Shown here piece by piece: positions 18,158 through 27,158 of a DNA stretch of 64,000 bases. Position 1 is the first letter of the stretch. Every line of letters starts with the position of its first letter. This stretch comes from Nitrospira sp. (GTDB lineage Bacteria > Nitrospirota > Nitrospiria > Nitrospirales > Nitrospiraceae): positions 62,001 through 126,000 of the forward strand of contig VOPR01000014.1 in assembly GCA_009594995.1 (NCBI GenBank), given 5' to 3'. The translations under genes and the position numbers were made by a program. A model generated the notes under the pieces. The model was not told the origin of the DNA, did not search any database, and saw only the letters and a list, made by a program, of their open reading frames with translations.

Positions 18158-19534
18158 ATGTCACGCACTAAAACCGCTCGCGGTCCCGTCACCCCGCTCT
18201 TCACCCTTGAGGGCGGGCGCTTGCCGATTATCGCCTTGATCGGGCGACCCAATGTCGGTAAATCGACCCTCTTCAACCGCATTCTCGGCACCCGGGCGGC
18301 CATCGTCGACGATGTGCCGGGCGTGACCAGAGATCGCAATTACGCCGATACGACCTATCGCAACCGGCATTTCCGCCTCGTCGACACCGGCGGACTTGAT
18401 CCGACGGCCCACGAAGGCATGTTGTCCCTGATCCGGCAACAGTCCCAACTCGCCATCGCGGAAGCAGATATCCTCGTCCTCGTCCTCGATGCCCGGGCCG
18501 GGCTGACCCCGCCGGATGAAGAGGTGGTGGCGACGTTGCGCGGCTCGGACAAACCCGTGTTTTACGTGATTAATAAGGTCGATACGCCGAAGGCCGACCC
18601 GCTGGTCGCCGACTTCTATCGCCTCGGCCAGGAGCAACTCTATCCCCTGTCGGCTGAACATGGCATCGGCGTCGCCGAACTGCTCGACGATCTGTTTCCT
18701 CATATGGTCGAGCCTCCGGGAGAAGAGACTGCGGCTGAAATTCCTCGCATAGCCATCGTCGGGCGTCCGAACGTCGGAAAATCCACCTTGGTCAACTCGG
18801 TCCTGGGTGAGGCCCGCGTCGTCGTCAGCAATGTGCCGGGGACAACCCGCGATCCGGTGGATTCGATCGCGACCTTCAAAGATCGTCAATATGTGCTGAC
18901 CGACACGGCCGGTATTCGCCGCCGTGGTCGCGTCGAGCGTGGCATCGAAGGGTACAGCGTCGCCCGCTCGCTCCGCGCAATCGGCCGTTCGGACATCGCC
19001 GTCCTCCTGCTGGATGCCGAAGAAGGCGTGACCGAGCAGGATACGAAGATTGCGGGCCTGGTCCTCAAACAAGGACGCGCCTGTATCCTCGTCGTCAACA
19101 AGTGGGACCTCAAGACGGACGATGTGGGCGCGCGGGAGACCTACAAACTCGAGCTTGAACGCCGCTTCCCCTTCCTCGCCTGGGCGCCGGTTCTGTTCAT
19201 TTCGGCGCTGGAGCAGGATTTCCTGCGCGGCCTCTTCGCGTTGATCGACCAGGTCTATTTCTCATTCTGTAAACGGGTTCCCACCGGCACGTTGAATCAA
19301 TTCTTCCAGGGGCTACTGGAGGAGCATCCGTTGCCGGTCAGAAAGGGCAAACCCGCCAAAGCGAGTAAGTCGGCCTTTGTGACGCAAGTTGCGACACGCC
19401 CCCCGGCGTTTGCATTGTTTGTGGGACATCCCGACAACATGACTCCGGCGTATCTCCGTTTTTTGGAGAACCAGATCCGAAAGGAATACCATTTTTCAGG
19501 TACGCCCATTCGTTTGATGACTCGCAAAAAATAG
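18158..19534 (+). CDS. der: GTPase Der (EngA), ribosome assembly
   Basis: Der is an essential double GTPase for 50S subunit maturation. Two G domains are visible: G1 GRPNVGKST appears twice, each followed by a switch region (PGVTRDR, PGTTRDP), DTGG/DTAG, and NKVD/NKWD. A KH-like C-terminal domain follows (residues about 350-458). The start is uncertain: ATG at 18158 (458 residues) fits a TATGAT -10-like box at 18138, while ATG at 18140 is also possible. Confidence 0.95.
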   Translation: MSRTKTARGPVTPLFTLEGGRLPIIALIGRPNVGKSTLFNRILGTRAAIVDDVPGVTRDRNYADTTYRNRHFRLVDTGGLDPTAHEGMLSLIRQQSQLAIAEADILVLVLDARAGLTPPDEEVVATLRGSDKPVFYVINKVDTPKADPLVADFYRLGQEQLYPLSAEHGIGVAELLDDLFPHMVEPPGEETAAEIPRIAIVGRPNVGKSTLVNSVLGEARVVVSNVPGTTRDPVDSIATFKDRQYVLTDTAGIRRRGRVERGIEGYSVARSLRAIGRSDIAVLLLDAEEGVTEQDTKIAGLVLKQGRACILVVNKWDLKTDDVGARETYKLELERRFPFLAWAPVLFISALEQDFLRGLFALIDQVYFSFCKRVPTGTLNQFFQGLLEEHPLPVRKGKPAKASKSAFVTQVATRPPAFALFVGHPDNMTPAYLRFLENQIRKEYHFSGTPIRLMTRKK

Positions 19535-19786
19535 CGGGCGGATCACCGCGTCAATTGTTCATTCAGCCCCCGCTCTGCCCATTACGTCCGCACGGCCCGC
19601 TCAGCAGCCTGCACCAAGACCCAGAAGGCCTTTCAACTTGACTCATGCCGAGCAGCATGTTATTCGCACAAGAGACGTTGTTCACCACGCACGATCCGGC
19701 AGGAACCGCCCCGCCCAAAGACGGCCGGTTACTCCCCCACTCGATCGGCGTCACACCATTCCGAACCCAGTAATTTGATACACACT

Positions 19787-20818
19787 ATGGCGACTTTCGT
19801 GGATTCCAATGAAAGATTTCTATTCCTTTCGCTGCCGTTGAGTGCCGCGCTGTCTCTGGCCTGCCTGGCCACACCGACCTGGGCCGACACAGCCGCACCC
19901 CTCATCGAGCCGCCTCCGCTCGCCGAACCAAGCGAGCCGGTTGCCCCGGAATCTGTTGAACCTGATCCGGTCCAGGCCGTAGCCCAGGCTCCGGTCTCCC
20001 CGTCGGCACAGGTGTCCGGTTCCATCTGGAGATCCAAACCAGGCATCGTGTTCCTACAGACTCCGATCGGACCGCTCTCCCTCAGTTCCAAAACCACCCT
20101 GCGCGACATTAAGAGCTCGCAGAAAATCACGCTCTGGGTCCATGGCACGACCACCGTGATCGATATCCGTGAGAGGGGCGCCGATAAACTGGTCCATCGC
20201 TACGTGACAAGCATGCCCAACTTCACCTCCCCCGAGAAACAGGCCGTGGCACTCTGGACCCCGGATGGCGACCAGTCCTTCACGCTCGGCGCGTTTCAGG
20301 CCAAAGTTGCCGGACGCCCCGAGGAGCAGCCGTTGACCATCGAAGTCGATGGAGCCGGGACCGTCCGCGGCCTGCATGATGTGCAGTACGACCTGCAGGT
20401 CAACCAGGTGCCCCGCACGCCATCGTCGGTGCGGCTACTGTTGACTGGAACGGTCTCCAAACTGAAATCGAATTATGTGTTCCTGAAAACCCCGCTCGGC
20501 ATTGTCACCGTGAGCGGAAAAACCGGCGTCCGGAATGCCAAAGTCGGACAGGAGATGTCGGTGTGGGTGCAGGATCGGCACGTGGCGATCGACCTATATC
20601 AAGACGGCGTTTCAACTCCCTCACGCCGCTTCCTCTCCGGCCCGCTCGCGTATGAATCAGGTGGACAGAACGCGCTCGTCATGCAGGGGCCGGAAGGTAC
20701 GCAGTCTATTCCCCTCACCCAGCGGCCGGCCTCTCTTTCGGCGCTGAAGGAAGGTGCGCCGATTACAGTTGAGCTAGGCCAGCAGGGCGAACTCGTCGAC
20801 GTTCGTCGCATCAATTAG
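19787..20818 (+). CDS. Exported protein with internally duplicated domain
   Basis: The 343-residue protein has a signal peptide (hydrophobic core FLSLPLSAALSLACLA, cleavage near TWADT), a Pro/Glu/Ala linker of about 50 residues, then two related domains. The repeat is easiest to see in (G/S)IVFLQTPIGPLSLSSKT versus NYVFLKTPLGIVTVSGKTG, each followed by (I/M)(T/S)(L/V)WV and VIDI/AIDL. Probably periplasmic. No recognised family. It stands alone between der and the ECF sigma gene. Confidence 0.78.
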   Translation: MATFVDSNERFLFLSLPLSAALSLACLATPTWADTAAPLIEPPPLAEPSEPVAPESVEPDPVQAVAQAPVSPSAQVSGSIWRSKPGIVFLQTPIGPLSLSSKTTLRDIKSSQKITLWVHGTTTVIDIRERGADKLVHRYVTSMPNFTSPEKQAVALWTPDGDQSFTLGAFQAKVAGRPEEQPLTIEVDGAGTVRGLHDVQYDLQVNQVPRTPSSVRLLLTGTVSKLKSNYVFLKTPLGIVTVSGKTGVRNAKVGQEMSVWVQDRHVAIDLYQDGVSTPSRRFLSGPLAYESGGQNALVMQGPEGTQSIPLTQRPASLSALKEGAPITVELGQQGELVDVRRIN

Positions 20819-20857
20819 CACGACGCTGTCGGGCTCGGCACACACAAGTGCCTTCGC

Positions 20858-20887
20858 TTGACAGAGTCTGAAGGCCGCCCGTAGACT
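20858..20887 (+). promoter_or_regulatory. Predicted sigma70-like promoter of the ECF sigma gene
   Basis: TTGACA (20858-20863) and TAGACT (20882-20887) are 18 bases apart. The coding start at 20899 is only 11 bases past the -10 box, leaving almost no 5' untranslated region. Not scored. Confidence 0.5.
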
Positions 20888-20898
20888 CCCTTCCGCGT

Positions 20899-21528
20899 AT
20901 GGCATCACGGAAGAAAAGTCAGCCGGGATCCCCTGACGGCCATAGCCCGTCCCCCTCGTCATCCAGTCCATTCGACCAGCTCTATCGTGATCATGTCGAC
21001 GTGATGTACCGGTTTGCCTACCGGCTCTGCGGCGAAGCCGAAGCAGCCAAAGACCTGGTCCAGGAAACGTTTCTCAACGCCTATCGCGCATACGATCGCT
21101 TTCGCGGGGATGCGCAAGTCTCCACCTGGCTCTATGCGATCGCCTCCCATGCCTGCCAGCGCATGCGGCGCAAGCGAAAAGGCGAGCCGGAACGCGAGCT
21201 GTCCCTGACCGAGTTTGTTCCGACATCGGAAGGGGAATTTGCGCTGCAGGTACCGATGGAGGGCCTGAGCCCTCAGGAAGCCCTTGAAAACAAAGAGCTA
21301 CGCCAGATTTTGGATCGCGCCATCGCCAAGCTGCCACCCAAATACCGCATGGTCCTGGTCCTTCGCGACATGGAGGGGTTGAGCGCCAAGGAAGTCGGGA
21401 GCATTCTCGGACTGAACGAGCGCGCAATCAAGTCCAGGCTGCATCGGGCCCGACTCTTCGTGCGAAAGGAACTCAGCGGAAAAGGGCTGGCAGAAGAATT
21501 TCACCAGGACGTTGCCACCAGGCATTGA
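20899..21528 (+). CDS. ECF-type RNA polymerase sigma factor
   Basis: The 209-residue protein has region 2 (LYRDHVDVMYRFAYRLCG, then AKDLVQETFLNAYRA and STWLYAIASHAC) and region 4 (LPPKYRMVLVLRDMEGLS followed by the helix-turn-helix SAKEVGSILGL). Domain 1.1 and 3 are absent, typical of extracytoplasmic-function sigma factors. It directs transcription in response to a signal relayed by an anti-sigma protein. The next gene, 31 bases on, encodes a zinc-finger anti-sigma-like protein. Confidence 0.93.
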   Translation: MASRKKSQPGSPDGHSPSPSSSSPFDQLYRDHVDVMYRFAYRLCGEAEAAKDLVQETFLNAYRAYDRFRGDAQVSTWLYAIASHACQRMRRKRKGEPERELSLTEFVPTSEGEFALQVPMEGLSPQEALENKELRQILDRAIAKLPPKYRMVLVLRDMEGLSAKEVGSILGLNERAIKSRLHRARLFVRKELSGKGLAEEFHQDVATRH

Positions 21529-21559
21529 TAGTTTGGTATAGTCAAGAAGAAGCACCGCC

Positions 21560-21859
21560 ATGGCTGACCGCATACGCACATATCCAGGCACCCGCAAGCC
21601 CACCCCGCATCAGGGTCACCGCAAACGGAATTGTGTCAAAGTGCTGGAGCGCCTCTCCTCCTACCTGGACGACGAGCTGTCCGGCGAGATCTGTCAGGAG
21701 ATCCGTGCGCACCTCGGCGATTGTCCGAAGTGCGAGGTCTTTCTCGACTCCTTGCGCCAAACGGTTCGCCTCTGCCAGCATCGGCCCTCCCCTCCCCTCT
21801 CAGAAAAAGATCGCGCAACCCTCCGCCGTCAAATCTTAAAGGCTGCCGCGACGGTGTGA
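21560..21859 (+). CDS. Zinc-finger (zf-HC2) anti-sigma-like protein, soluble
   Basis: A 99-residue protein with the zf-HC2 pattern: RLSSYLDDELS followed by IRAHLGDCPKCEVFL (His-x3-Cys-x2-Cys). It has no membrane segment, unlike many anti-sigma factors, so it would act in the cytosol, perhaps as a redox- or metal-responsive ZAS protein. It ends exactly where the cytochrome c frame begins (TGA-GTG), so the three genes 20899-22351 look like one operon. Confidence 0.82.
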   Translation: MADRIRTYPGTRKPTPHQGHRKRNCVKVLERLSSYLDDELSGEICQEIRAHLGDCPKCEVFLDSLRQTVRLCQHRPSPPLSEKDRATLRRQILKAAATV

Positions 21860-22351
21860 GTGCTCGTGATGTCTCCGATGCCCACTCCGGCAACGCATGC
21901 GCCGGCAGAAGCCTCTGACCCGACGATCCCGATCCATGGAAAGGTCCGCTCAACCGGGCGGCATAGTCCTCTGCATTCCGCGAGGCTCTTTCTCGCGCTC
22001 CTGCTGACCTGCGGGAGCACCGGACTTCTGCTCGCCCAACCCTCCGAAGGGCTCAATCGAGGACTCACGATCTATCGCGAACACTGCATGGAGTGTCACG
22101 GCGCAACCGGCAAGGGCGACGGCCCTAAGGCTCCGTTTCTCTCGCCGCGGCCGGGGAATCTCATTTCCGCAGCCACCTCCGCCAAGACCGATAAGGAACT
22201 GCTGCGCACCATCGCGCAAGGCAAACCGCTCACCGCCATGCCGGCCTGGAAAGATGCGCTCCCGGCTGAGGACCAACAAGCCGTGCTCCAATACATTCGC
22301 TCCTTGATTCAATTTTCGCGATCCCCGGCAGCGCTTCCCCCGACCCCGTAA
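21860..22351 (+). CDS. Exported class I cytochrome c
   Basis: The 163-residue protein has a long N-terminal region and a hydrophobic export segment (LFLALLLTCGSTGLLL), then a single haem site CMECH and a later Met ligand candidate in PLTAMPAW. It is a small mono-haem electron carrier, expected in the periplasm. The GTG at 21860 abuts the stop of the anti-sigma gene; an ATG at 21869 is an alternative. Co-location with a sigma/anti-sigma pair suggests regulation by redox stress. Confidence 0.85.
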   Translation: MLVMSPMPTPATHAPAEASDPTIPIHGKVRSTGRHSPLHSARLFLALLLTCGSTGLLLAQPSEGLNRGLTIYREHCMECHGATGKGDGPKAPFLSPRPGNLISAATSAKTDKELLRTIAQGKPLTAMPAWKDALPAEDQQAVLQYIRSLIQFSRSPAALPPTP

Positions 22352-22438
22352 ACTCCTCCTCGCAGAGCGAACCTCTTTCGTCTGAAAAGAGCCGCATGAT
22401 AGAGTGACCTTCTTTTATCGTCACCGGAGGTCGTTCGC

Positions 22439-24157
22439 ATGATTCGCGGGAACCTGTTCCATCGACGACAGACCATAGCCATCCTCACCCTGGCGCTCGC
22501 GCTCGGTACCTGGGCCGGCACCGCCGAGTCCGCACCGACTGCAGGCGGAAAGGGACATGCCAAGACCGGCGCGCCCAAAACGACGCCGGCCATACAGACT
22601 GCCATACGGTATGCCGAAGCGCTTTCGCACGGCGATCGCGTGACCGCCGGGCAATTAGACTTCGCTTGTCAGTACAGATACCTTACGGCTTCCCCAACCA
22701 AGGTGAAACAATTCGCGCCGACCGATGATCCTTCCTATGATGCCTGCTGGCAGACTCTGACCGACGCCTACGCGCCGATGTTGAAACGGTCGGACATCGC
22801 CATGGACGTAATCTGGCCGAGCGCCGGTCCGTTGGTTTTCTTCGGCGATGATCTCCCGAGAGCCCCCGCCTCTGCCTTTGTGGCAGATGTGGTGGGGATT
22901 GCGCCTCCGGGAAGCGGGCTGCATGTGACGGCCATCAATAGCCGCACGATTCCTTCCGGGTCGTTCAAGCTGGCACGCACGGGCAAAGTCCTTGCCGCTC
23001 CGACCACCTTGGTCCAACTCTCGGTGCAATATCAGGATCCACTTACCTCGCCGGTGACCTATGCGGCGGGAAATGTGAAATGGACCAATACCATCAAGCG
23101 TCCGCGGAAGGCGCTGAAGTCTGTCACGACCCAATGGGTGGTCTTCACGGGATTAAAGCAGCATGGATTCCCTGGAGATACGGCGGTATTCAATTTGCCG
23201 GTCGCCGTGCAGCCGGACGCCCCCGGCATGATGGCGGACAAAATTCCCTTCACCACGGAAGTCAGCCGCGCACTGCCTGACTCCTTAGTCTGGTGGGGAC
23301 CGGACGACCAACCGGGCGTCCTGACCGCCGCGGCGGCACGCGCAGCCAGCTTTCCAGATCTGCGCGATCGAGTGGCCCTGCTCAACCGTGTGTTGATCAT
23401 CGATCCCAAGCAGCCCGATGCCCTCACGGTGCTGACTCGCCACCTGTACAGTGTGCTCTTGCGCGAAGCCAGAAGCAGCCATGAGGTGCCGGTCAAAGAC
23501 CCGGCCCTCGGCATTGTGCTGGATGAATTTTATTGGAACATCTATGCGCAAGGTATGCGCTTGGACCTCTCCAACGGCATGGAAATGGGTGGCCTCTCGC
23601 AACCCACGCCCGCGGATTTTCTCTATCGGCTGATCCCGGCGCTTCAAACCCTGGCCGAAATCCGGCCGGAGCAGCTCGACAACCGGTTCCGCCTGGGGGT
23701 CGCCTATCGGTGGAACAATGATCAGATTCCGATGGTCGAAACCTTTGAAGCCCTCATCAAAGATATTCCCGAACATCGGAGAACGCCCAGGTCTGAGGCC
23801 CTGTTGCAACTGGCCTGGTCTCGCATCAACAAAGTCTCGTGGAACCGCATTCTGCATGACACCGAAACTCCGCGGGCCTATGCCAACGCCGAGGCGGCGC
23901 TGGCTCAAGCCGAACTGCCGCTCGATAAGTTTCTCGCGGAATATGCCATGGCCTACAGCATGATCTTTCTCCCCAACTATGGAGACAAGACCAAGATGCT
24001 CCATCACCTCACCGAAGCCAAACGCTGGTTCGATGAAGTGCCGGGAAAATCGGACGAGGCCTGGCGCTATTTCCTCCATACAGGCCTGCTGAAAGCGGTG
24101 CTGGACGCCGATCCGATATTCGCGCCCATCCTGGCGACGGCCTCGTCACGATCCTGA
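22439..24157 (+). CDS. Exported protein of unknown function with TPR-like C-terminal half
   Basis: A 572-residue protein with a signal peptide (TIAILTLALALGTWAG, cleaved near AESAP). GGAGG lies nine bases before the ATG. The N-terminal half is beta-rich and mentions no recognised motif. The C-terminal half is helical with repeat-like units (LLNRVLIIDPKQPDALTVL, PELRPEQLDNRFRLGVAYR-like) that look like degenerate TPRs. It probably sits in the periplasm. No family name can be given with honesty. Confidence 0.75.
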   Translation: MIRGNLFHRRQTIAILTLALALGTWAGTAESAPTAGGKGHAKTGAPKTTPAIQTAIRYAEALSHGDRVTAGQLDFACQYRYLTASPTKVKQFAPTDDPSYDACWQTLTDAYAPMLKRSDIAMDVIWPSAGPLVFFGDDLPRAPASAFVADVVGIAPPGSGLHVTAINSRTIPSGSFKLARTGKVLAAPTTLVQLSVQYQDPLTSPVTYAAGNVKWTNTIKRPRKALKSVTTQWVVFTGLKQHGFPGDTAVFNLPVAVQPDAPGMMADKIPFTTEVSRALPDSLVWWGPDDQPGVLTAAAARAASFPDLRDRVALLNRVLIIDPKQPDALTVLTRHLYSVLLREARSSHEVPVKDPALGIVLDEFYWNIYAQGMRLDLSNGMEMGGLSQPTPADFLYRLIPALQTLAEIRPEQLDNRFRLGVAYRWNNDQIPMVETFEALIKDIPEHRRTPRSEALLQLAWSRINKVSWNRILHDTETPRAYANAEAALAQAELPLDKFLAEYAMAYSMIFLPNYGDKTKMLHHLTEAKRWFDEVPGKSDEAWRYFLHTGLLKAVLDADPIFAPILATASSRS

Positions 24158-24174
24158 GTCAGCCAACGATTGGA

Positions 24175-24199
24175 CGGCGGAGGTGCCATACCTCCGCCG
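24175..24199. terminator. GC-rich hairpin, possible terminator
   Basis: Perfect ten-base stem CGGCGGAGGT / ACCTCCGCCG with a five-base loop, 18 bases past the stop of the 22439-24157 gene. No run of T follows, so it may pause or protect the transcript and not fully terminate it. Confidence 0.5.
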
Positions 24200-24309
24200 C
24201 CCCCTCCAGTGTGTCGATTTCGTGTCTGCACTTCTCTCTGCTCTCCTTACCTTGTCAACCGCCGGAAGCTGTGATAACCATGGCGCAGCACCACTGAGAG
24301 GAGAGTCCC

Positions 24310-24735
24310 ATGCCGTTCGCATCCCACCGTCGTAGCGCGCAGAGGCCGGTCACGGTTGCCATCCTCATCCTCTGTCACCTGAATCTGACTGCCTGCTCGA
24401 TCTTCGGCGGGAGCTCGCAACCGCTAACGGTAAATTCCGAGCCGCCTGGCGCGAATGTGCTGATCAACGGCACCCTCGCAGGCACCACCCCGCTCCAACA
24501 TCAGGTTCCGCGCCGGGGAGATCTCACGGTCGAAGTGCAAAAGGCAGGGTATAAAACCCAGTCCAGAATGACCGGTCGAAAACTCAGCAGTGTCGGGATC
24601 GTCGATGTCATCGGGGGAGCGATGTTCTTGCTGCCGCTGCTCGGCCTCATCGCACCGGGAGCCTGGGAGCAGGACCCGGCGACAATCGGCATCACGCTCG
24701 AACCGGACAACCCTCAACCGGCGCCGGCACAATAA
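24310..24735 (+). CDS. PEGA-domain lipoprotein
   Basis: The 141-residue protein has a lipoprotein signal (lipobox LTAC) and a PEGA domain: VNSEPPGANVLINGTLAGTTPL followed by VEVQKAGYKTQ. Near the C-terminus, a hydrophobic GAMFLLPLLGLIAPGAW stretch may be a membrane or barrel contact. GAGAGGAGAG precedes the ATG. Proteins of this kind are small cell-envelope beta-sandwich modules; function unknown. Confidence 0.82.
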   Translation: MPFASHRRSAQRPVTVAILILCHLNLTACSIFGGSSQPLTVNSEPPGANVLINGTLAGTTPLQHQVPRRGDLTVEVQKAGYKTQSRMTGRKLSSVGIVDVIGGAMFLLPLLGLIAPGAWEQDPATIGITLEPDNPQPAPAQ

Positions 24736-24786
24736 CCACCGGACCATTGTATGACGGCAAAAGTTTGATCCTAAGGAACCCCGACC

Positions 24787-25833
24787 ATGATCGACGTTAA
24801 AGGCTACGCCGCGCTCACGGCACAATCACCGCTCGCCCCCTTCACCTTTTCGCGCCGCGAAGTGGGCCGGCAGGATGTGCTCATCGCCATCCGCTACTGC
24901 GGCATTTGCCACTCTGATGTTCATCAAGCGCGGGACGAATGGGGAGGGTCGCTCTTTCCCATGGTGCCAGGGCATGAAATCGTCGGCACAGTCGAAAAGG
25001 TAGGCGCCTCGGTCAAGCAGTTCAAAGTCGGTCAGATGGTGGGGGTCGGCTGCTTCGTCGATTCCTGCCGCACGTGCCCCCAATGCAAAAAAGGCCTGGA
25101 ACAGTATTGCGAAGGACACCTGACCTTTACCTACAACAGCAAGGAGCGTGACGGAGTCACTCCCACCTATGGCGGATACTCCACCAAAGTGGTCGTCGAT
25201 CAACGCTATCTGGTTCGCATTCCCAAGCGACTACGCCCCGAGGAAGCCGCGCCGCTCCTGTGCGCCGGCATTACCACCTACTCGCCGTTACGCTATTGGA
25301 AAGTGGGGAAAAAACATCGATTGGCCGTTGTCGGACTGGGAGGTTTGGGCCACATGGCCGTCAAGATCGGCAAAGCCCTCGGCGCTCACGTGACGGTTCT
25401 CAGCCACTCCGATAAGAAGCGTCTCGATGCCAAGCGATTAGGCGCCAAAGACTTCTACAAGACGTCTGATCCGGACACGTTCACGACCCTCAGCAAGCAG
25501 TTCGATTTCATTCTGGACACGGTGTCGGCACCTCATGATCTCAATGCCCATCTGGAATTACTGAAGACCGACGGCACAATGATCCTCGTCGGCGTGCCGG
25601 ATAAGCCAGCCCAACTGGGGGCCTTCCCATTGATCCTTAAACGGCGGCGCCTGGTAGGCTCATTGATCGGCGGCATTCAGGAGACGCAGGATATGCTCGA
25701 CTTCTGCGCCAAACACCGCATCGGAGCCGACGTGGAAGTGGTCTCGATCCAGCAGGTCAACGAGGCCTACGATCGCCTCGTCCGCGGCGACGTGCGATAT
25801 CGCTTCGTCATCGACATGAGTTCCCTCACCTAA
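24787..25833 (+). CDS. NAD(P)-dependent zinc alcohol dehydrogenase (YahK/CAD type)
   Basis: The 348-residue MDR-family enzyme has the catalytic zinc motif CGICHSDVH, GHEIVGTVEKVG, the structural zinc cysteines CRTCPQCKKGLEQYC and the Rossmann motif GLGGLGHMAVKI. These place it with cinnamyl-alcohol/aldehyde reductases such as YahK, which reduce a range of aldehydes using NADPH. Physiological substrate unknown. It is 52 bases downstream of the PEGA gene. Confidence 0.9.
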   Translation: MIDVKGYAALTAQSPLAPFTFSRREVGRQDVLIAIRYCGICHSDVHQARDEWGGSLFPMVPGHEIVGTVEKVGASVKQFKVGQMVGVGCFVDSCRTCPQCKKGLEQYCEGHLTFTYNSKERDGVTPTYGGYSTKVVVDQRYLVRIPKRLRPEEAAPLLCAGITTYSPLRYWKVGKKHRLAVVGLGGLGHMAVKIGKALGAHVTVLSHSDKKRLDAKRLGAKDFYKTSDPDTFTTLSKQFDFILDTVSAPHDLNAHLELLKTDGTMILVGVPDKPAQLGAFPLILKRRRLVGSLIGGIQETQDMLDFCAKHRIGADVEVVSIQQVNEAYDRLVRGDVRYRFVIDMSSLT

Positions 25834-25971
25834 GATCCCGCCGGCAGGCTGCGACTTGGGCCTCGCTACGAGCGTCGCTTCTCCACTGACTGAACTGCAT
25901 GGAATGGAAACACGCACGCTTGACCGTGCGCAGCGACTACCGTCGGCTGGAGAGTGAAATCAGAAGAGGAA

Positions 25972-25997
25972 GCCGGGCGGCTTGGAAGCCGCCCGGC
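25972..25997 (-). terminator. Predicted terminator of nirK
   Basis: A perfect 12-base inverted repeat (GCCGGGCGGCTT / AAGCCGCCCGGC, two-base loop) lies 33 bases past the nirK stop. On the minus strand it is followed by a pyrimidine-rich run, TTCCTCTTCTGATTTC. It could also serve the converging alcohol dehydrogenase gene. Confidence 0.6.
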
Positions 25998-26030
25998 GAA
26001 TCAACCCTGGCGAGATGACGACCTCACCGA

Positions 26031-26996
26031 TTACTTGGCAGGAGCGACCAACGGCATGAGGGGCAGCTGCTTGGCGTCTTTGTCCACCTTCAACAACGCA
26101 ATCGCACCACGCAGCGCATCGGTGAGGGAATGCGTGACGATGGGATAGACCCCGTCATTGTTGTCCAGCACCATATCCAGAATCGCCGCGCCGGCCGGCG
26201 GAATCAGCTGTGTCTGCACGCCGCGCGTATGGTTGGCGGGATTCCCGCTCTCCCACACATCATCCCAGATTTCTGCGATCGGATGGACCGCCGACACGTT
26301 GTTCGGTCCGGCATTCACAAAATAGAACCGAACGCGTTCCCCCGGCTTGGCTTCCAAAAATGCGCCCCCAGCCTTGCTGTGCACGGGATCATACCGGAAG
26401 ACCGCGCCGTTGAAGACCACGTGCTGATATTTCCGCTCGAACATCCCGTCCACATCGTCCGGATCTTTGAACAGTTCGCTCTGCACCAGGACATACTCAC
26501 GATCCGCTTTGGGCATCGCCTTGGGATCCTTCGGATCGACGATGATGGCGCCCATCATCCCGCGCGCGATGTGTTGAATCATGGGAGAGGCACCGCAGTG
26601 ATACGCGAAAATGCCCGGCCATTTGGCCTTGAAACGATATTGCAGCGACTCGCCGGGACGCACTTCCTTGTAGTGCTCCAAGAAGTTCGTTTCTGCGGCG
26701 TGAAAATCCATCGAATGGGGCCGACCGTTGGTCTCGGGGTTCGTCAGCGAAAACACGACTTCGTCGCCTTCCTGCACTCGAATCACCGGACCGGGGAATT
26801 GCCCGTTGAAGGTCCACGCGTCATATGTATGTCCCTCGCCGTCGATCACCAACTTCGTTTCCACGGCCGTCATGGACACTTCGACAACTTTCGCGAAGGC
26901 GGATTCGACCGGCTGCATGGCCACGCCATACACTGAGGCTAACCCCAGAACCGTGCGGATCACAGATTGACGAAAGCGGCTGTTGCGTACTGTCAT
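26031..26996 (-). CDS. nirK: Copper-containing nitrite reductase
   Basis: NirK reduces nitrite to nitric oxide in the periplasm with one type 1 and one type 2 copper. The 321-residue protein has two cupredoxin domains and a signal peptide. Ligands are visible: HSMDFH (type 1 His, catalytic Asp, type 2 His), YHCG (type 2 His, type 1 Cys), QHIARGMMG (type 1 His and Met), VHPIAEIW (active-site His) and VTHSLTD (third type 2 His). The ATG at 26996 follows AGGAGGAGCC; 15 more codons are open upstream. NirK is widespread in nitrite-oxidising Nitrospira, which is a major reason for the taxon guess. Confidence 0.93.
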   Translation of the reverse strand: MTVRNSRFRQSVIRTVLGLASVYGVAMQPVESAFAKVVEVSMTAVETKLVIDGEGHTYDAWTFNGQFPGPVIRVQEGDEVVFSLTNPETNGRPHSMDFHAAETNFLEHYKEVRPGESLQYRFKAKWPGIFAYHCGASPMIQHIARGMMGAIIVDPKDPKAMPKADREYVLVQSELFKDPDDVDGMFERKYQHVVFNGAVFRYDPVHSKAGGAFLEAKPGERVRFYFVNAGPNNVSAVHPIAEIWDDVWESGNPANHTRGVQTQLIPPAGAAILDMVLDNNDGVYPIVTHSLTDALRGAIALLKVDKDAKQLPLMPLVAPAK

Positions 26997-27158
26997 AATG
27001 CTGCGGCTCCTCCTGTTGAAAGTGAATGGGTCTCGGTTCATTCAGAACCGGCGTGAGAATACCGCGCTCACCAATAAAACAAGTATGACATTTGTCATGT
27101 TTCAACAATCTGCGTCAGGGCCTGCAGGATTCCGCCTACACCCACGCCTGCCAGCGGG

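Noticed and set aside
26130..26936. 268-residue plus-strand frame in nirK
   Set aside because: Antisense to a gene whose copper ligands are all present; no credible start.
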